Shown: positions 48,177 to 57,942 of the stretch, in pieces
Numbering within the stretch: the first letter of the stretch is position 1
Layout: every line of letters starts with the position of its first letter
Origin: an uncultured Paracoccaceae bacterium
GTDB taxonomy: Bacteria; Pseudomonadota; Alphaproteobacteria; Rhodobacterales; Rhodobacteraceae
Length of the DNA stretch: 64,000 nt
Assembly (NCBI GenBank): GCA_937916485.1
Contig: CALFSV010000065.1
Location: 1 to 64,000 of the forward strand
Reading direction: 5' to 3'
Notes under the pieces: generated by a model
Database searches by the model: none
Told to the model about the DNA's origin: nothing
Seen by the model: only the letters and a program-made list of their open reading frames with translations
Made by a program: the position numbers and the translations under genes

Positions 48177-48962
48177 ATGACAGTGCGCGCAGTCGTTTGG
48201 GGTGAGAACATCCATGAGCGCGAAAACAAGGTTGTTGCCGGGGTTTATCCTGACGGCATGCACAACGCGATTGCCGCCGGTCTGAATGCCGACCCCGGTA
48301 TCACGGCCACCACCGCCACCCTGCAGGAACCCGAGCACGGTCTGCCCGAGCATCGCCTTGCCCAGACCGATGTTCTGCTTTGGTGGGGGCATGCCGCCCA
48401 TGGTGCCGTCGACGACGCGGTGGTTGAGCGGGTGGTCGAACATGTCTGGTCCGGCATGGGCCTGATCTGCCTGCACTCTTCGCATTTCGCCAAGGTTTTC
48501 AAGCGCCTGATGGGCACCCCCTGCAACCTCACCTGGCGCGAAGCCGGTGAGCGGGAGCGGCTTTGGGTCACCTCCCGCAATCATCCGATCACCCGTGGTC
48601 TGCCCGATCACTTTGAGCTGGAAAACGAAGAGATGTATGGTGAGCCGTTTGGCGTGCCGGACCCGCTTGAGACGGTCTTTGTCAGCTGGTTTCAGGGGGG
48701 CGAGGCGTTCCGCTCTGGCCTGACCTGGCGAAGGGGGGCCGGAAATGTGTTCTACTTCCGCCCCGGCCACGAAACCTACCCAACCTATTACGACCCCAAC
48801 ATCCAGTTGATCCTGCGGAACGCTGTCCACTGGGCCCACAACCCTGCACCCCGTCTGACGGGGGTGACCGATGCGCCCAACGTGCCGGTTGAAGTGGCGC
48901 TAGAACCGATAGAGGCGCGCGGTCCAAAGCTGCACGCCGATGGTGAGGACGGCTTCAGATGA
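48177..48962 (+). CDS. ThuA-like (trehalose utilisation) domain protein
   Basis: 261 residues, start after GGGAGG. It has the class I glutamine amidotransferase-like ThuA fold: [52 protein letters not shown] and [16 protein letters not shown]. In Sinorhizobium ThuA/ThuB turn trehalose into 3-keto derivatives. The next gene is a Gfo/Idh oxidoreductase like ThuB and overlaps it by four bases (ATGA), so a 3-keto-sugar pathway is likely; trehalose as substrate is not shown. No sugar transporter accompanies the pair. Confidence 0.87.
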   Translation: MTVRAVVWGENIHERENKVVAGVYPDGMHNAIAAGLNADPGITATTATLQEPEHGLPEHRLAQTDVLLWWGHAAHGAVDDAVVERVVEHVWSGMGLICLHSSHFAKVFKRLMGTPCNLTWREAGERERLWVTSRNHPITRGLPDHFELENEEMYGEPFGVPDPLETVFVSWFQGGEAFRSGLTWRRGAGNVFYFRPGHETYPTYYDPNIQLILRNAVHWAHNPAPRLTGVTDAPNVPVEVALEPIEARGPKLHADGEDGFR

Positions 48963-50023
48963 TGCCGGTCCGTGTCCTGATCCTAGGAACCGGCGGCATG
49001 GCCAATTCCCATGCCGAGGCTTACGCCGCCATACCTGGTGTTACTGTCGTTGCCGGGGTCGACACCGATCCTGACCGGCTCGCCGAGTTTCAGGCCCGGC
49101 ACGATGTTGAACGCGGGTTTGCCTCAGTCGCGGAGGTGCTGGAATGGGGCGCGTTCGATGCCGTTTCCAACGTCACCCCTGATCCTGTTCACTTCCCCAC
49201 CACTCTTCCGTTGCTACAGGCGGGCAAGCATGTCCTGTGTGAAAAGCCTTTGGCCGTGAATGCGGCCGATGCGGATGCAATGACAGTCGCGGCCAGGGCC
49301 GCAGGTGTCGTGAATATGGTGAACCTATCTTATCGAAATGTCCCGGCCCTTGGTCAGGCTGCGGCGATGGTGGCTGCAGGCGATCTGGGCGAAATTCGGC
49401 ATTTTGAGGCGGCCTATCTGCAAAGCTGGCTGACCCAGCCCGCCTGGGGCGAATGGTCGGAGGAGGCCAAATGGCTTTGGCGATTGTCCACACAGCATGG
49501 ATCTCTGGGCGTGTTGGGCGATGTGGGTGTGCATATCCTGGACTTTGCCACCTTTGCCGCCGGTCTTGATGTCACGGACGTTTCTTGCCGTCTGACGACG
49601 TTTCACAAAGCGCCAGGAGACCGGATTGGCGACTATGTTCTGGACGCCAATGACAGTTTCGTCATGCACCTGTCGCTCGACAATGGGGCGACGGGCGTTG
49701 TGCATGCCAGCCGGATGGCATCGGGTCACATCAACGATCTGTCGCTGCGTCTGTTCGGCACCAAAGGTGGCCTCGATGTCAGGTTCGAAAATGGACAAAG
49801 CAAGCTGCGCGCCTGTCTGGAACCGGACCTTCAGTCGGGGATCTGGCATGATGTTCCGACGCCTGCCGTTCTGACGAATTACGAACGCTTTATCGCGGCG
49901 ATCCGGTCTGGTGACGAAGTGCGTCCCGATTTTGCGCGGGGGGCGACTTTGCAACGGGTGCTGGACCTCGCAGTCGAATCCGACGCGAAAGGGTGTGTCA
50001 GTCTGCAGGTCAGGAACGACTGA
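48959..50023 (+). CDS. Gfo/Idh/MocA-family oxidoreductase (ThuB-like)
   Basis: 354 residues. Rossmann motif [20 protein letters not shown] motif [17 protein letters not shown], then the C-terminal catalytic domain with [16 protein letters not shown]. It is coupled to the ThuA-like gene. The pair is expected to oxidise a sugar at C3. It is only distantly similar to the Gfo/Idh protein at the left end of the window, so the two are not a recent duplication. Confidence 0.9.
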   Translation: MMPVRVLILGTGGMANSHAEAYAAIPGVTVVAGVDTDPDRLAEFQARHDVERGFASVAEVLEWGAFDAVSNVTPDPVHFPTTLPLLQAGKHVLCEKPLAVNAADADAMTVAARAAGVVNMVNLSYRNVPALGQAAAMVAAGDLGEIRHFEAAYLQSWLTQPAWGEWSEEAKWLWRLSTQHGSLGVLGDVGVHILDFATFAAGLDVTDVSCRLTTFHKAPGDRIGDYVLDANDSFVMHLSLDNGATGVVHASRMASGHINDLSLRLFGTKGGLDVRFENGQSKLRACLEPDLQSGIWHDVPTPAVLTNYERFIAAIRSGDEVRPDFARGATLQRVLDLAVESDAKGCVSLQVRND

Positions 50024-50084
50024 CCCTTGCCAAATCGCGCCACTGTTGGGCAGTATGAGTTGTTACTGGGTGAAGTGAGCGGTT

Positions 50085-51755
50085 ATGACCAAAGACGGGC
50101 CTTCTGCCATCTTCTTCCACCCCGATGCGATCGAGGGAGAGAGGCGTGACCTTGTCGGTCGCCGCTCGGCGGGCCAAAGCTTTTTGCGCGGCTGGTTGGC
50201 CCATGCCGGTGGCGACTCTCTTCAGGTCGTGGTCGAAGGAAAGGCAGATGGTGCCGCCTTTGACAAGGTCGCTCGCGCCCTGGGCGAAACCCGCCCGATC
50301 TATGTCACAGTGCTGAAGTCGGGTGCAGAGCTTGGCAAGCTTGGCACCATTTTCTTTCCGACCCCCGGTTTCCATAGGGCTACTTGGCAAAGACTGCGCC
50401 AAGGGGCGTCCAGTTGTTCCCTTGTCGGGATCACGCATACAGTTTCGACCCGTCGCATCATCGAGGGTCTGCACCACCTGCTGGCCGAACCGGTTGAGAG
50501 TTGGGATGCGATCATCTGCACTTCGCAGGCCGTTCAGTCTGTCGTGATGGGACAGTTCGAACGGGAAGCCGCCTATTTCCGCAATCGCTTTGGCGCGGTC
50601 CACATGCCCCAGCCCCGTCTGCCGGTGATACCCTTGGGGGTCCACCAGGCGGACTTTGCCCCCCGTCCCGGCGGCCGGGAAGCGATGCGCAAGGCGCAAG
50701 GGACGCATGACGAGGCCGTTGTCGTGATGACGATGGGCCGAACCAGCGTGATCGAAAAGGCCAATCCGATCCCGATGCTACTGGCCCTGAATCAAGCCGC
50801 CGAACGTACCGGTCGCGACGTCCATCTGTGGATGGCCGGCTGGGCAAGCCGACCAGAGGAAGAGGCCCTTTACCGTGAGGCTGCCGAGACGCTGGGCGGA
50901 AGGGTGACTGTCCAGATGCTGGATGGCCGTGATCCGGATATCCGTCGCGACATCTGGGCGGGTGCCGATATCTTTACCCTGCCATCGGACAGCATTCAGG
51001 AGACCTTTGGCCTTGTCCCGATCGAGGCGATGGCGGCTGGCCTACCGGTTGTGATGCCCGACTGGGACGGGTTCCGCGACACCGTCCTGCATGGCGAGAC
51101 GGGGTTTCTTGTGCCAACCCGTATGGCGCTGCCCGGGACAGGTACCGAGATCGCCCGCCGCTTTGCGGATGGACGCGACGGTTATCTTCAATACCTTTCG
51201 CTGGTCCAGTCTCAGGTCCAGATTGACGTACCAAGCTATGCAGAGGCTTTTGAGACCCTGATCCGCGATCCCGAGCTAAGGCAACGAATGGGGGCCCGGG
51301 CCTCGGCGCACGTTGCACAGTGTTTGGATTGGAAGGCCGTCATTCCCCAATATCTCGCCCTTGCGGAAGAATTGCGGAAGGTTCGCGAAGAGGTTCCTCC
51401 GGAACCGGGCCTGAACCCTATGGAAGCCGATCCGTTCGTGGCCTATCGGCAGTATCCGACATCGACGATCCGGCCAGATGATTATGTGACAATGGTTGGA
51501 CAGCCGGATGCGGCCAGCATCGACCTTCACGACAGGCTCAGCGCCCGTCAGCTCTTCAATCGCCACGCCGTCCCGTTGGAAGATCTGTTGCGGGCCTGCG
51601 ACTGGCTGGAAAAGAACGGCCCATCCCGCGTTGCCGAACTGGCCACAGGTCTAAACGTTTCGGTTAACCGTTCCATGATAATCGTGCTGATACTGGCCAA
51701 GTCGGATATGGTTCGTCTGCCGCCACTGGACGTACCCCGCCCGATGCGGAGCTAG
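50085..51755 (+). CDS. Glycosyltransferase family 4-like protein with extra C-terminal domain
   Basis: 556 residues. The GT-B C-terminal half is clear: VVVMTMGRTSVIEKANP, AGADIFTLPSDSIQETFGLVPIEAMAAGLPVVMPDWDGFRDTV (the E-x7-E motif) and GETGFLVPTR. About 150 further residues include a short helix-turn-helix-like end (LEKNGPSRVAELATGLNVSVNRSMIIVLILAKSDMVRL). It is the first of four closely spaced genes (hypothetical, TPR-GT9, FkbM) next to flagellar remnants. A role in glycosylating flagellin or a surface polymer is an inference from position. Confidence 0.85.
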   Translation: MTKDGPSAIFFHPDAIEGERRDLVGRRSAGQSFLRGWLAHAGGDSLQVVVEGKADGAAFDKVARALGETRPIYVTVLKSGAELGKLGTIFFPTPGFHRATWQRLRQGASSCSLVGITHTVSTRRIIEGLHHLLAEPVESWDAIICTSQAVQSVVMGQFEREAAYFRNRFGAVHMPQPRLPVIPLGVHQADFAPRPGGREAMRKAQGTHDEAVVVMTMGRTSVIEKANPIPMLLALNQAAERTGRDVHLWMAGWASRPEEEALYREAAETLGGRVTVQMLDGRDPDIRRDIWAGADIFTLPSDSIQETFGLVPIEAMAAGLPVVMPDWDGFRDTVLHGETGFLVPTRMALPGTGTEIARRFADGRDGYLQYLSLVQSQVQIDVPSYAEAFETLIRDPELRQRMGARASAHVAQCLDWKAVIPQYLALAEELRKVREEVPPEPGLNPMEADPFVAYRQYPTSTIRPDDYVTMVGQPDAASIDLHDRLSARQLFNRHAVPLEDLLRACDWLEKNGPSRVAELATGLNVSVNRSMIIVLILAKSDMVRLPPLDVPRPMRS

Positions 51756-51768
51756 GGATAAAAGCAAC

Positions 51769-52563
51769 ATGAAGCTTTCGGTGAGTTTTGAAGATACCCG
51801 TGAAGGCAGCGGAAAAACCAGCGGCCCGGTAACGGTTGGATGGTTCCTGAACGAGCGCAAGGCCAGCATCGTCTATCTGCCGCCCGAGCGGGTCCGCTCT
51901 GTCGATCTTAACCGCAGGCACGCCAAGTCCGCCTCGCGCTGCCCGGCGGTCATCAATATGGAAAGCCGCTACTTTCTGATCCGCTGCCCCTTCGATATCA
52001 ACATCGGCTTTTTTCGGGACGACAAGGGCAAGCCCGCACTGCGCAACCTGAGTGGCGAGGCGAGCACGATCCGAGGCTCGAAGTTGAGCGAGAAACTGCA
52101 CCTGACAAGCGAGGTCGAATGGCGCCATCCCGAGGTGCCGACGATCCAGCTGGCTTTGCCCTATGTCTTTGTTGCGGACGAACCCGTCTACATGACCCAG
52201 GTTTCGCCCTTCATGCACTATTCCAAGGACCCATTGCCCGGCACGATCTTTGGTGGGCGCTTTCCGATCAATGTTTGGCCCCGCCCCCTCATGTGGGCGT
52301 TTGAGTGGCATGACCCGTCGCGCCCGATCAAGATCAGCAGGGGCGACCCCCTGTTTTACGCAGGCTTCGAGACCCTTCCACAAGAGCGCAGCGTGGCAGT
52401 GGTCGAAACCGAAGTAACCCCCGAGCTTGAAGCCTACCTCGAGATGATCGCAGGCGCGGTCAACTACGTGAACCAGACCTTCTCATTGTTCGAGGCGGCC
52501 GAGGCCCGGCGTCCAGAGACGCTTTTGTCCCCAGTTAAAAGGAAGAGTACGAACGGTTCATGA
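51769..52563 (+). CDS. Conserved hypothetical protein
   Basis: 264 residues, not recognised. It is rich in beta-strands with recurrent aromatic/Pro motifs: RYFLIRCPFDINIGFF, VFVADEPVYMTQVSPFMHY, FPINVWPRPLMWAFEWHDPSRPIKISRGDPLFYAGF. It ends with a helical tail. No signal peptide or membrane helix. It sits 13 bases after the GT4 gene and overlaps the TPR gene by four bases (ATGA), so it belongs to this glycan cluster. A substrate-modifying enzyme or binding role is possible, but nothing in the sequence names one. Confidence 0.8.
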   Translation: MKLSVSFEDTREGSGKTSGPVTVGWFLNERKASIVYLPPERVRSVDLNRRHAKSASRCPAVINMESRYFLIRCPFDINIGFFRDDKGKPALRNLSGEASTIRGSKLSEKLHLTSEVEWRHPEVPTIQLALPYVFVADEPVYMTQVSPFMHYSKDPLPGTIFGGRFPINVWPRPLMWAFEWHDPSRPIKISRGDPLFYAGFETLPQERSVAVVETEVTPELEAYLEMIAGAVNYVNQTFSLFEAAEARRPETLLSPVKRKSTNGS

Positions 52564-53963
52564 GTAATGAGTTGGCAAAGGCCGCGCGGCAGGAAACGCT
52601 CGCGGCCCTTCGAGCCAAGGCCCTTGCCGCGCATCGGCAAGACAAGCTCGACGAAGCGAAAGAGCTTTACAGAAGATATCTTGCGACTGAGCCGGGCGAT
52701 GCACTGGTCTGGTCCAATCTTGGTGCCTTGCTGCGCAAGGAGGGCGCACATATCCTCGCGCGGGCTGCCCAGCGCCGCGCCTACGAGCTGAGCCCCGAGC
52801 TTGAGGCCGTTCGCGCCAATCTTGCCAACATCCTCGCCGATCTTGGCGACGCGGGAGAAGCGTTGGAATTACGGCAAACGGTAAGTGCAGACCGTCCCGA
52901 CCACGCCGAGACGAAGGCCATGATCGGCAAATCCCTTCGCAGCCTTGGCCGCTATGACGACGCCGTTGCCTATCTGGGCAAGGCCTGGGCAGACCATCCC
53001 GATTATCCCGAACTTGGCATTCAGCTGGCCATGTCACAGCTTGCGGCAGGCGACTATGCCACAGGATTTCGAAACTTTGACGTTCGCTGGCAGACAAACG
53101 AACTGACCCCTCGCAACATGACCAAGCCCAAGTGGGATGGCAGCCTGCTTGATGGCAAGCGCATCCTGGTCATGCCTGAACAGGGTTATGGCGATGGGAT
53201 TGCCTTTGCCCGTTTCTTGCCAACCTTACAGCGGTTCAACCCTGCCAAGGTGATGATGCTCACGGAAAAGCCTGTGGCACGGCTGTTTGACGGGGTCGCT
53301 GGTGCCGACTGGGTCGGTCCTCAGATGCCGGAACCCGATGACTATGATGTCTGGACCAACATCATGGACCTTCCTCCGCTGCACTTTGATGTTGAGCCGG
53401 CGGTGCCCGCGCCAACCGTTCTGAGTGTGCCCGAGGATTCGCAGGCCCGGGCGCGGGCTGTCACCCGCCCCTTTGAGGACCGGTTTCGCGTCGGTGTCGT
53501 CTGGACGGGGTCCCTGACCTACCGGGGTAACCGATACCGTTCTTTTTCGCATACAGAGTTTCACAGCCTTGTCGACCTGCCCGCACTGCAGCTTTTCTCG
53601 CTCTACAAGGGGCCAGAGACAAAGTTGCTACATGCGGACGGTACCGCCAATTTGATCATGGATGTCGGCAGCCTTGACCGCGATTTTGCCGATTGTGCTG
53701 CCATGATGCAGCGGATGGACCTCGTCATCACCTCTGATACTGCGACCGCCCATCTGGCCGGGTCGCTTGGTGTGCCGGTCTGGGTGCTGTTGCATTGGGA
53801 TCCGTTCTGGATGTGGGGCCATGAAGGTGTCACGACCCCCTGGTACCCGTCGATGCACCTGATCCGGCAGAATGCCCCCAGGGACTGGGCGAATGTCTTT
53901 GTCCGGGTGAGAAGCAAGTTGGCCGAGTTGATCGAACGATGGGGAGGGATGAATGCGACATAG
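52560..53963 (+). CDS. TPR protein with glycosyltransferase-9-like C-terminal domain
   Basis: 467 residues. The N-terminal ~190 residues are TPR repeats (KLDEAKELYRRYLATEPGDALVWSNLGALLRKEG and the next three units). The C-terminal part is like ADP-heptose:LPS glycosyltransferases: KRILVMPEQGYGDGIAFARFL, then VVWTGSLTYRGNRYRSFS, VITSDTATAHLAGSLGVPVWVLL and WYPSMHLIRQ. TPR-GT proteins of this form often sit in flagellin or pilin glycosylation loci. The stop overlaps a 28-codon frame leading into the FkbM pseudogene. Confidence 0.85.
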   Translation: MSNELAKAARQETLAALRAKALAAHRQDKLDEAKELYRRYLATEPGDALVWSNLGALLRKEGAHILARAAQRRAYELSPELEAVRANLANILADLGDAGEALELRQTVSADRPDHAETKAMIGKSLRSLGRYDDAVAYLGKAWADHPDYPELGIQLAMSQLAAGDYATGFRNFDVRWQTNELTPRNMTKPKWDGSLLDGKRILVMPEQGYGDGIAFARFLPTLQRFNPAKVMMLTEKPVARLFDGVAGADWVGPQMPEPDDYDVWTNIMDLPPLHFDVEPAVPAPTVLSVPEDSQARARAVTRPFEDRFRVGVVWTGSLTYRGNRYRSFSHTEFHSLVDLPALQLFSLYKGPETKLLHADGTANLIMDVGSLDRDFADCAAMMQRMDLVITSDTATAHLAGSLGVPVWVLLHWDPFWMWGHEGVTTPWYPSMHLIRQNAPRDWANVFVRVRSKLAELIERWGGMNAT

Positions 53964-54035
53964 GGCCAAAGACCATACTGATGCTGCGCTGGCCCTGTTG
54001 GCATGGCTTTGGGATGCGACGGTCTGGATGTCGCG

Positions 54036-54806
54036 ATGACGCCGTCAGAACGGATACAGAGGGCGCAGCAGGACCTGGCCGAGGCCGAGGGGCAAATACT
54101 TGCCATGCTCAAGTCAGAGCGAAGCCGCCGCCGTGGCAACCTTGTGCGCCAACTGCACGAAGTTCGCCGGATGCGCGGTGGGACAGCCTATCCCTACGTT
54201 TCGCAGGCGGGACAGGACACAGTCGTAGACCAACTCTTCAGGGCAAAGCGGTCCGGAACCTTTGTGGACATCGGTGGATACGACGGCGTTTCAGGCTCTA
54301 ACACCCTATTCTTCGAACAATGGCGCGGGTGAACCGGGGTCTTGGTAGAGCCTGTCCCAGCCCAACGGGATCGCGCTGCGGCCCGGCGGCAATGCCCCTG
54401 CCTGGGTTATGCTGTCGCCGCCAGTGACGGCGAGGCAGAGTTTCTTGAGATTACGGCAGGGTTCACCCAGATGAGCGGTCTAGTCGAAAGCTATGACCCC
54501 GCCCTAAAGGATCGCGTCCGCGAAGACGTTCGGCATCAGGAGAACCTGATCAGGGTCCAAACCCGGACGCTTAGCCGTATTTTGACCGAGGCAGGACTGG
54601 ACCACCCCGATTTCGTGTCCCTTGATATCGAAGGCGGCGAGGTTGCTGTACTGTCCGCTTTCCCATTTGAAAGGCATCGCGTCGGCATTTGGGCCATCGA
54701 AAACAATACGGGCACGCCAGAGATCAGGACGATCATGCAAGCCGCCGGCTATGATCTGGTCGAGTTCTGCGGACCAGACGAATTGTGGCGTCGACGAGAC
54801 CTTTGA
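54036..54806 (+). pseudogene. FkbM-family methyltransferase gene interrupted by an in-frame TGA
   Basis: One reading frame spans 54036-54806 except for TGA at 54330-54332 (codon 99). Before it: SQAGQDTVVDQLF, GTFVDIGGYDGVSGSNTLFF, EQWRG. After it, in the same frame: TGVLVEPVPAQRDRAA, AVAASDGEAEF, FVSLDIEGGEVAVLSAFPF. In FkbM proteins the residue at this position is normally Trp (RGWTG-ueEP pattern), so TGG to TGA is the likely single change. The upstream half alone would have the SAM site but no C-terminal part. An in-frame ATG at 54003 is a possible earlier start. It is probably inactive unless the stop is read through. Confidence 0.82.
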
Positions 54807-54883
54807 TTTGCTTTTGAAACGTTAACAGCCCGCTATCGCTACATCCGCTATCTCTTGCCTCAGGTGAGTGGAAAGGTGGTGAT

Positions 54884-54997
54884 ATGAGTGCAAAGGCAAA
54901 TGCGCCCATCATAATCAAGCGCAAGAAGGTTGTGGTCGGCGGTGGGCACCACGGTGGGGCATGGAAGGTTGCCATTCGTCCCGTCCTTCCATTTTAG
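54884..54997 (+). pseudogene. motB: motB 5' remnant
   Basis: The 37-codon frame begins with the exact N-terminal pattern of MotB: MSAKANAPIIIKRKKVV, then GGGHHGGAWKVA. In an intact MotB this is followed by YADFVTAMMAFF, the membrane helix with the proton-binding Asp. Here similarity stops abruptly after the 30th codon (about 54,973) and the frame ends at TAG 54,997. The start has AAAGGTGG upstream. The rest of the stator gene, including the peptidoglycan-binding OmpA-like domain, is absent from the window. It is best explained as one edge of a deletion. Confidence 0.88.
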
Positions 54998-55193
54998 GGC
55001 GCCTTTGGCGCCAAGCGTTTCGGGTCGCCGCCATAAGCGGCCTGAACTGTCATTCTGACCAATGCGGTCCCCCGAACGTTGGGACGACTGCGCCATCCAA
55101 GACGATGCAGTGCCATTCTGATACCATGCTCCTAACGAAGCCCTAACGGGCCCGGTTCGGCTTGCGCGGATTTTAATCAACACATTCTGGTAT
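54974..55193. other. Non-coding junction sequence between motB remnant and FlgN-like gene
   Basis: About 220 bp with no credible gene. It contains GGCGCC-TTT-GGCGCC (near 55,000-55,014), and otherwise looks like relic sequence. It carries no recognisable transposase or terminal inverted repeats. It marks the join between the motB fragment and the other side of the flagellar locus. Confidence 0.6.
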
Positions 55194-55535
55194 TTATGCC
55201 TTTCTCTCGATGATATTCGGCCTTTCGCCAATCTTAGCGCGCTGTCCTGATTTATCATAAGTTTCAAAGGCCTGCGAAAGATTGCGCAGGACGTCTATCC
55301 TATTCTGGCCCGCGCGGGCACCCAAAATTGCCGCGCTCAGTAACCTTTGATTTCTGTCAATCCGTTCGGCGATTGGGCGCAGGTCGTTCGCCTGCAACGC
55401 CAGCGACGGCAACTGTGTCAGGAGATCCCACTTCTCGGGGCCAAGCTGATCCAAAACGACGTAGTCCCCGGCGATCAGAGCCGAGCGCTCACGGTCAAGA
55501 AGTGTCAGTAGTGGACGCGTTGATGTGCTAGGCAT
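55194..55535 (-). CDS. FlgN-like flagellar export chaperone
   Basis: 113 residues, mostly helical, with the FlgN-family pattern LLTLLDRERSALIAGDYVVLDQLGPEKWDLLTQL in the first helix pair and RLLSAAILGARAGQNRI in the third. The C-terminal tail ...ETYDKSGQRAKI resembles the hook-protein-binding end. FlgN delivers FlgK and FlgL to the export gate. The ATG overlaps the end of the rod-binding-protein gene (both minus strand), so they are coupled. It is open, but with no hook genes in the window it may no longer have a role. Confidence 0.72.
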   Translation of the reverse strand: MPSTSTRPLLTLLDRERSALIAGDYVVLDQLGPEKWDLLTQLPSLALQANDLRPIAERIDRNQRLLSAAILGARAGQNRIDVLRNLSQAFETYDKSGQRAKIGERPNIIERKA

Positions 55536-55818
55536 CGCGACGCGCTTTCATGATTTCGAAGAGCGATTCTGCCAGACCGATGCCCCCGGCCGCGACCATT
55601 TCTCTGGCCTGAGCGTCGCGCAGAAAGGAAGCAAAGTGCTCCTCTCCGGGTCCGCCGGCAAAGCCTTGTGCGGCCCCGTCAAGCCCAGCCGATTTAAGCA
55701 TTTCGGAAAGGAATCCTGCTTCAAGTTTCATTGCCGCCTCGCGCAAGCGGCCGTCGTCCTGAGAAAGAGCCTCCAGTCCAATTGTGGGTGCAGCTGTCAG
55801 GTTGTTGTTTGTAATCAT
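55528..55818 (-). CDS. flgJ: Flagellar rod-binding protein (FlgJ N-terminal-domain type)
   Basis: 96 residues. ATG 55818 is chosen for TTGGAG six bases upstream; an in-frame TTG at 55830 is the alternative. It carries the rod-binding domain pattern LREAAMKLEAGFLSEMLKSAGLD, HFASFLRDAQAREMVAAGGIGLAESLFEIM. As in other alphaproteobacteria there is no muramidase domain. It would cap or assemble the rod in the periplasm. It is intact, lies back-to-back with fliK and shares a 108-bp intergenic region with it. Confidence 0.82.
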   Translation of the reverse strand: MITNNNLTAAPTIGLEALSQDDGRLREAAMKLEAGFLSEMLKSAGLDGAAQGFAGGPGEEHFASFLRDAQAREMVAAGGIGLAESLFEIMKARRDA

Positions 55819-55926
55819 GGAAATCTCCAATTCGATCTAGTTTCCGCAGATTGCACCCGAAGCAGTAAAGATTTCGGTAAGTCTCTTCCGATAATGTTCA
55901 GGAAATTCATCCGCATCGGAGAACTG

Positions 55927-57933
55927 ATGTTTCCTGTACCTTTCCATGACTCTGCCCATTCCCCGGATGGCGCCAACTCCGTGTCCAAACTGGGCATGGC
56001 TGAAGTCAAACAAGGTCCACAAGAAGTTGATGCCAAGCTGGCTAGGGCGACCTTTGGTAAGGTCTTTGACGAAGACATGCAGTCATCTGCCATGATTCCG
56101 CGTCTGGCGGCGCAGAGGCAGGCTTTGCCAGCTATCGGGTTTGAGGCTGACGATCCGAAGGTCACAACTTTGAGCCCTGTTTCCGACGCCAGCGAGCCCT
56201 TGGAGCAAGAGATGGAGCTCTTCGGTGCCCCGATGGCCATGCGAAACCCGGTCTCGATCCCCGTTGACGCAACGATCGAGACAGAGGGTCGTGGTACAGA
56301 ACATCTCGTCACCGGCGCGACGCCGAATTCGGCGAGCCAGTCACCTCCGGTATTCACCGATATCGAAGCATCTGGTGAACCGGAAGGCGACATGACCGCC
56401 GGTTGGCCGCATGATTTCCGCGATCGACCTGACATAGTTCCGACTGCCTTGGGGCAACCAATACTGACCGACCCCGCCGGCGAGGCCGCTGCGCGGCACG
56501 AAGGCCAGACATCGGCGCAGGATACAAGCAGACAAGGGGTTCAAGGGCCTTTCGATATTACAACCCTGACCGCAACCGGATACCGCGAAATGGCTGGTAA
56601 ACCTGATAGGCCGCTGCAGTCTGGCCCTAGAAAAGAGCCGACCTTGGCGGAGAGTGTTTGGCGTCGTTCAGGAACCCAAATCCCGATCGAAACCGTTGCT
56701 TTCGATGCTGTGGAAACCGTTAGCGTGGCGCCAATCGAAGGGCGGCCAAGTCGGCCTGCGGATGTGTTGGTGCCGCCTCGGACCAATGAACACAGCCAGT
56801 TGAAAAAACCGGGTGTCAGGACAGAACCTTTGCCGGCTAGCAAGGCTACGCCCGTAGATCTCATGGTCCCTCTGGATGCGACGTTGTCGCCCGGTGGGGT
56901 GGAGCAAGATAATGAACCAGGTTTGGGTTCAGACCCGGTTTCTTTCCGCCGCAGCAACGAATGGCGCATCGAGGGGCGGCTTCAATCCCCCACCGGTACC
57001 ACTGGTACAAGTGACAATCGCGGCACGCGTCAGTGGGCATTGATGGCGGCGAAATAAGAAATTAATACGAATCAAGTAGTTACGGTGGATTCGCTCGAGT
57101 CTGATCAGACTTCTTCGAGGGGCCAGGCAAGGGTTCCGGCAGAGGCGCGACCGACCTCATCGCCCGCAGGATCGACGGTTTTATCCACGCTACTTGCGTC
57201 GTCGCCTCCGCCGTCCGTCAATTCCATCGCGATGGGTGCCATGTCGTTAAATCCAGTCGCAACGCCGCCGCCCCAATTGCCCCCGGAGGCTGGTGGAGCT
57301 GATCTGGTGGTTGAGGTGGTTTCAGGCCGGACAACGTTCATCCCGGACGAAGCGACCGAGGCGAAAGCGAGGATCGCCTACGCGATTGAATTCCTGGGAC
57401 CCGGGACCGGAAAACGCGAAATGCCGAGGGATTCGCTTGACGGACTTCTTGGGCATGACAGCGGCACGACGTTCGAAGCTTTGCCCTACCGCACCCAGAT
57501 TTCGCCTGCGACACCTCAAGCATCCACCGCTTTGTTGGCCAGCCATACCCATGCCCAATCGGTTGTCGCCCAGATTGCTACAGCGGCCGAGACGTCCAAG
57601 ACGGGCCGGGCAGAGGTCAAGCTTGATCCTGAAGAATTGGGAAAGGTGACACTAAACCTGATCACGAGCGATCGGGCAATCACGGTTCTTATCGCGACGG
57701 AACGGGCTGAAACGCTTGATCTGATGCGACGTAATATCGAGACGCTTGGCCAGGAATTTCGCCAAATGGGATATCAGGACGTCTCATTCGCGTTTCGTGA
57801 ACAAGGCGGTCAAAGCAGGGAATGGGACGGCGCGCCGGACCCTATCGATGACGCATCGGATGAGCCCGGGCTGAATGACAGCCCAACCGCGTCGTTGCAG
57901 GTGTCCGATGGCCACCTAGACATCAGGCTTTAA
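55927..57933 (+). pseudogene. fliK: fliK (hook-length control) interrupted by in-frame TAA
   Basis: A single reading frame of 668 codons, broken only by TAA at 57055-57057 (codon 377). ATG 55927 is chosen for GGAG at 55918-55921. The first part is the long, low-complexity, Pro/Thr/Ser-rich N-terminal region normal for FliK. The part after the stop ends with the Flg_hook domain: GRAEVKLDPEELGKVTLNLI, RAETLDLMRRNIETLGQEFRQMGYQDVSFAF. No ribosome-binding site precedes the GTG at 57085, so re-initiation is unlikely and the export/hook-binding domain would not be made. One change such as CAA to TAA explains it. Confidence 0.82.
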
Positions 57934-57942
57934 GGAGAATTT

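Noticed and set aside
54860..55267. Minus-strand open frame of 135 codons across the motB junction
   Set aside because: It reads antisense over the clear motB N-terminus and into the FlgN-like gene, and has no domain features; it is treated as a by-chance frame in relic DNA. No transposase motif was found in it.
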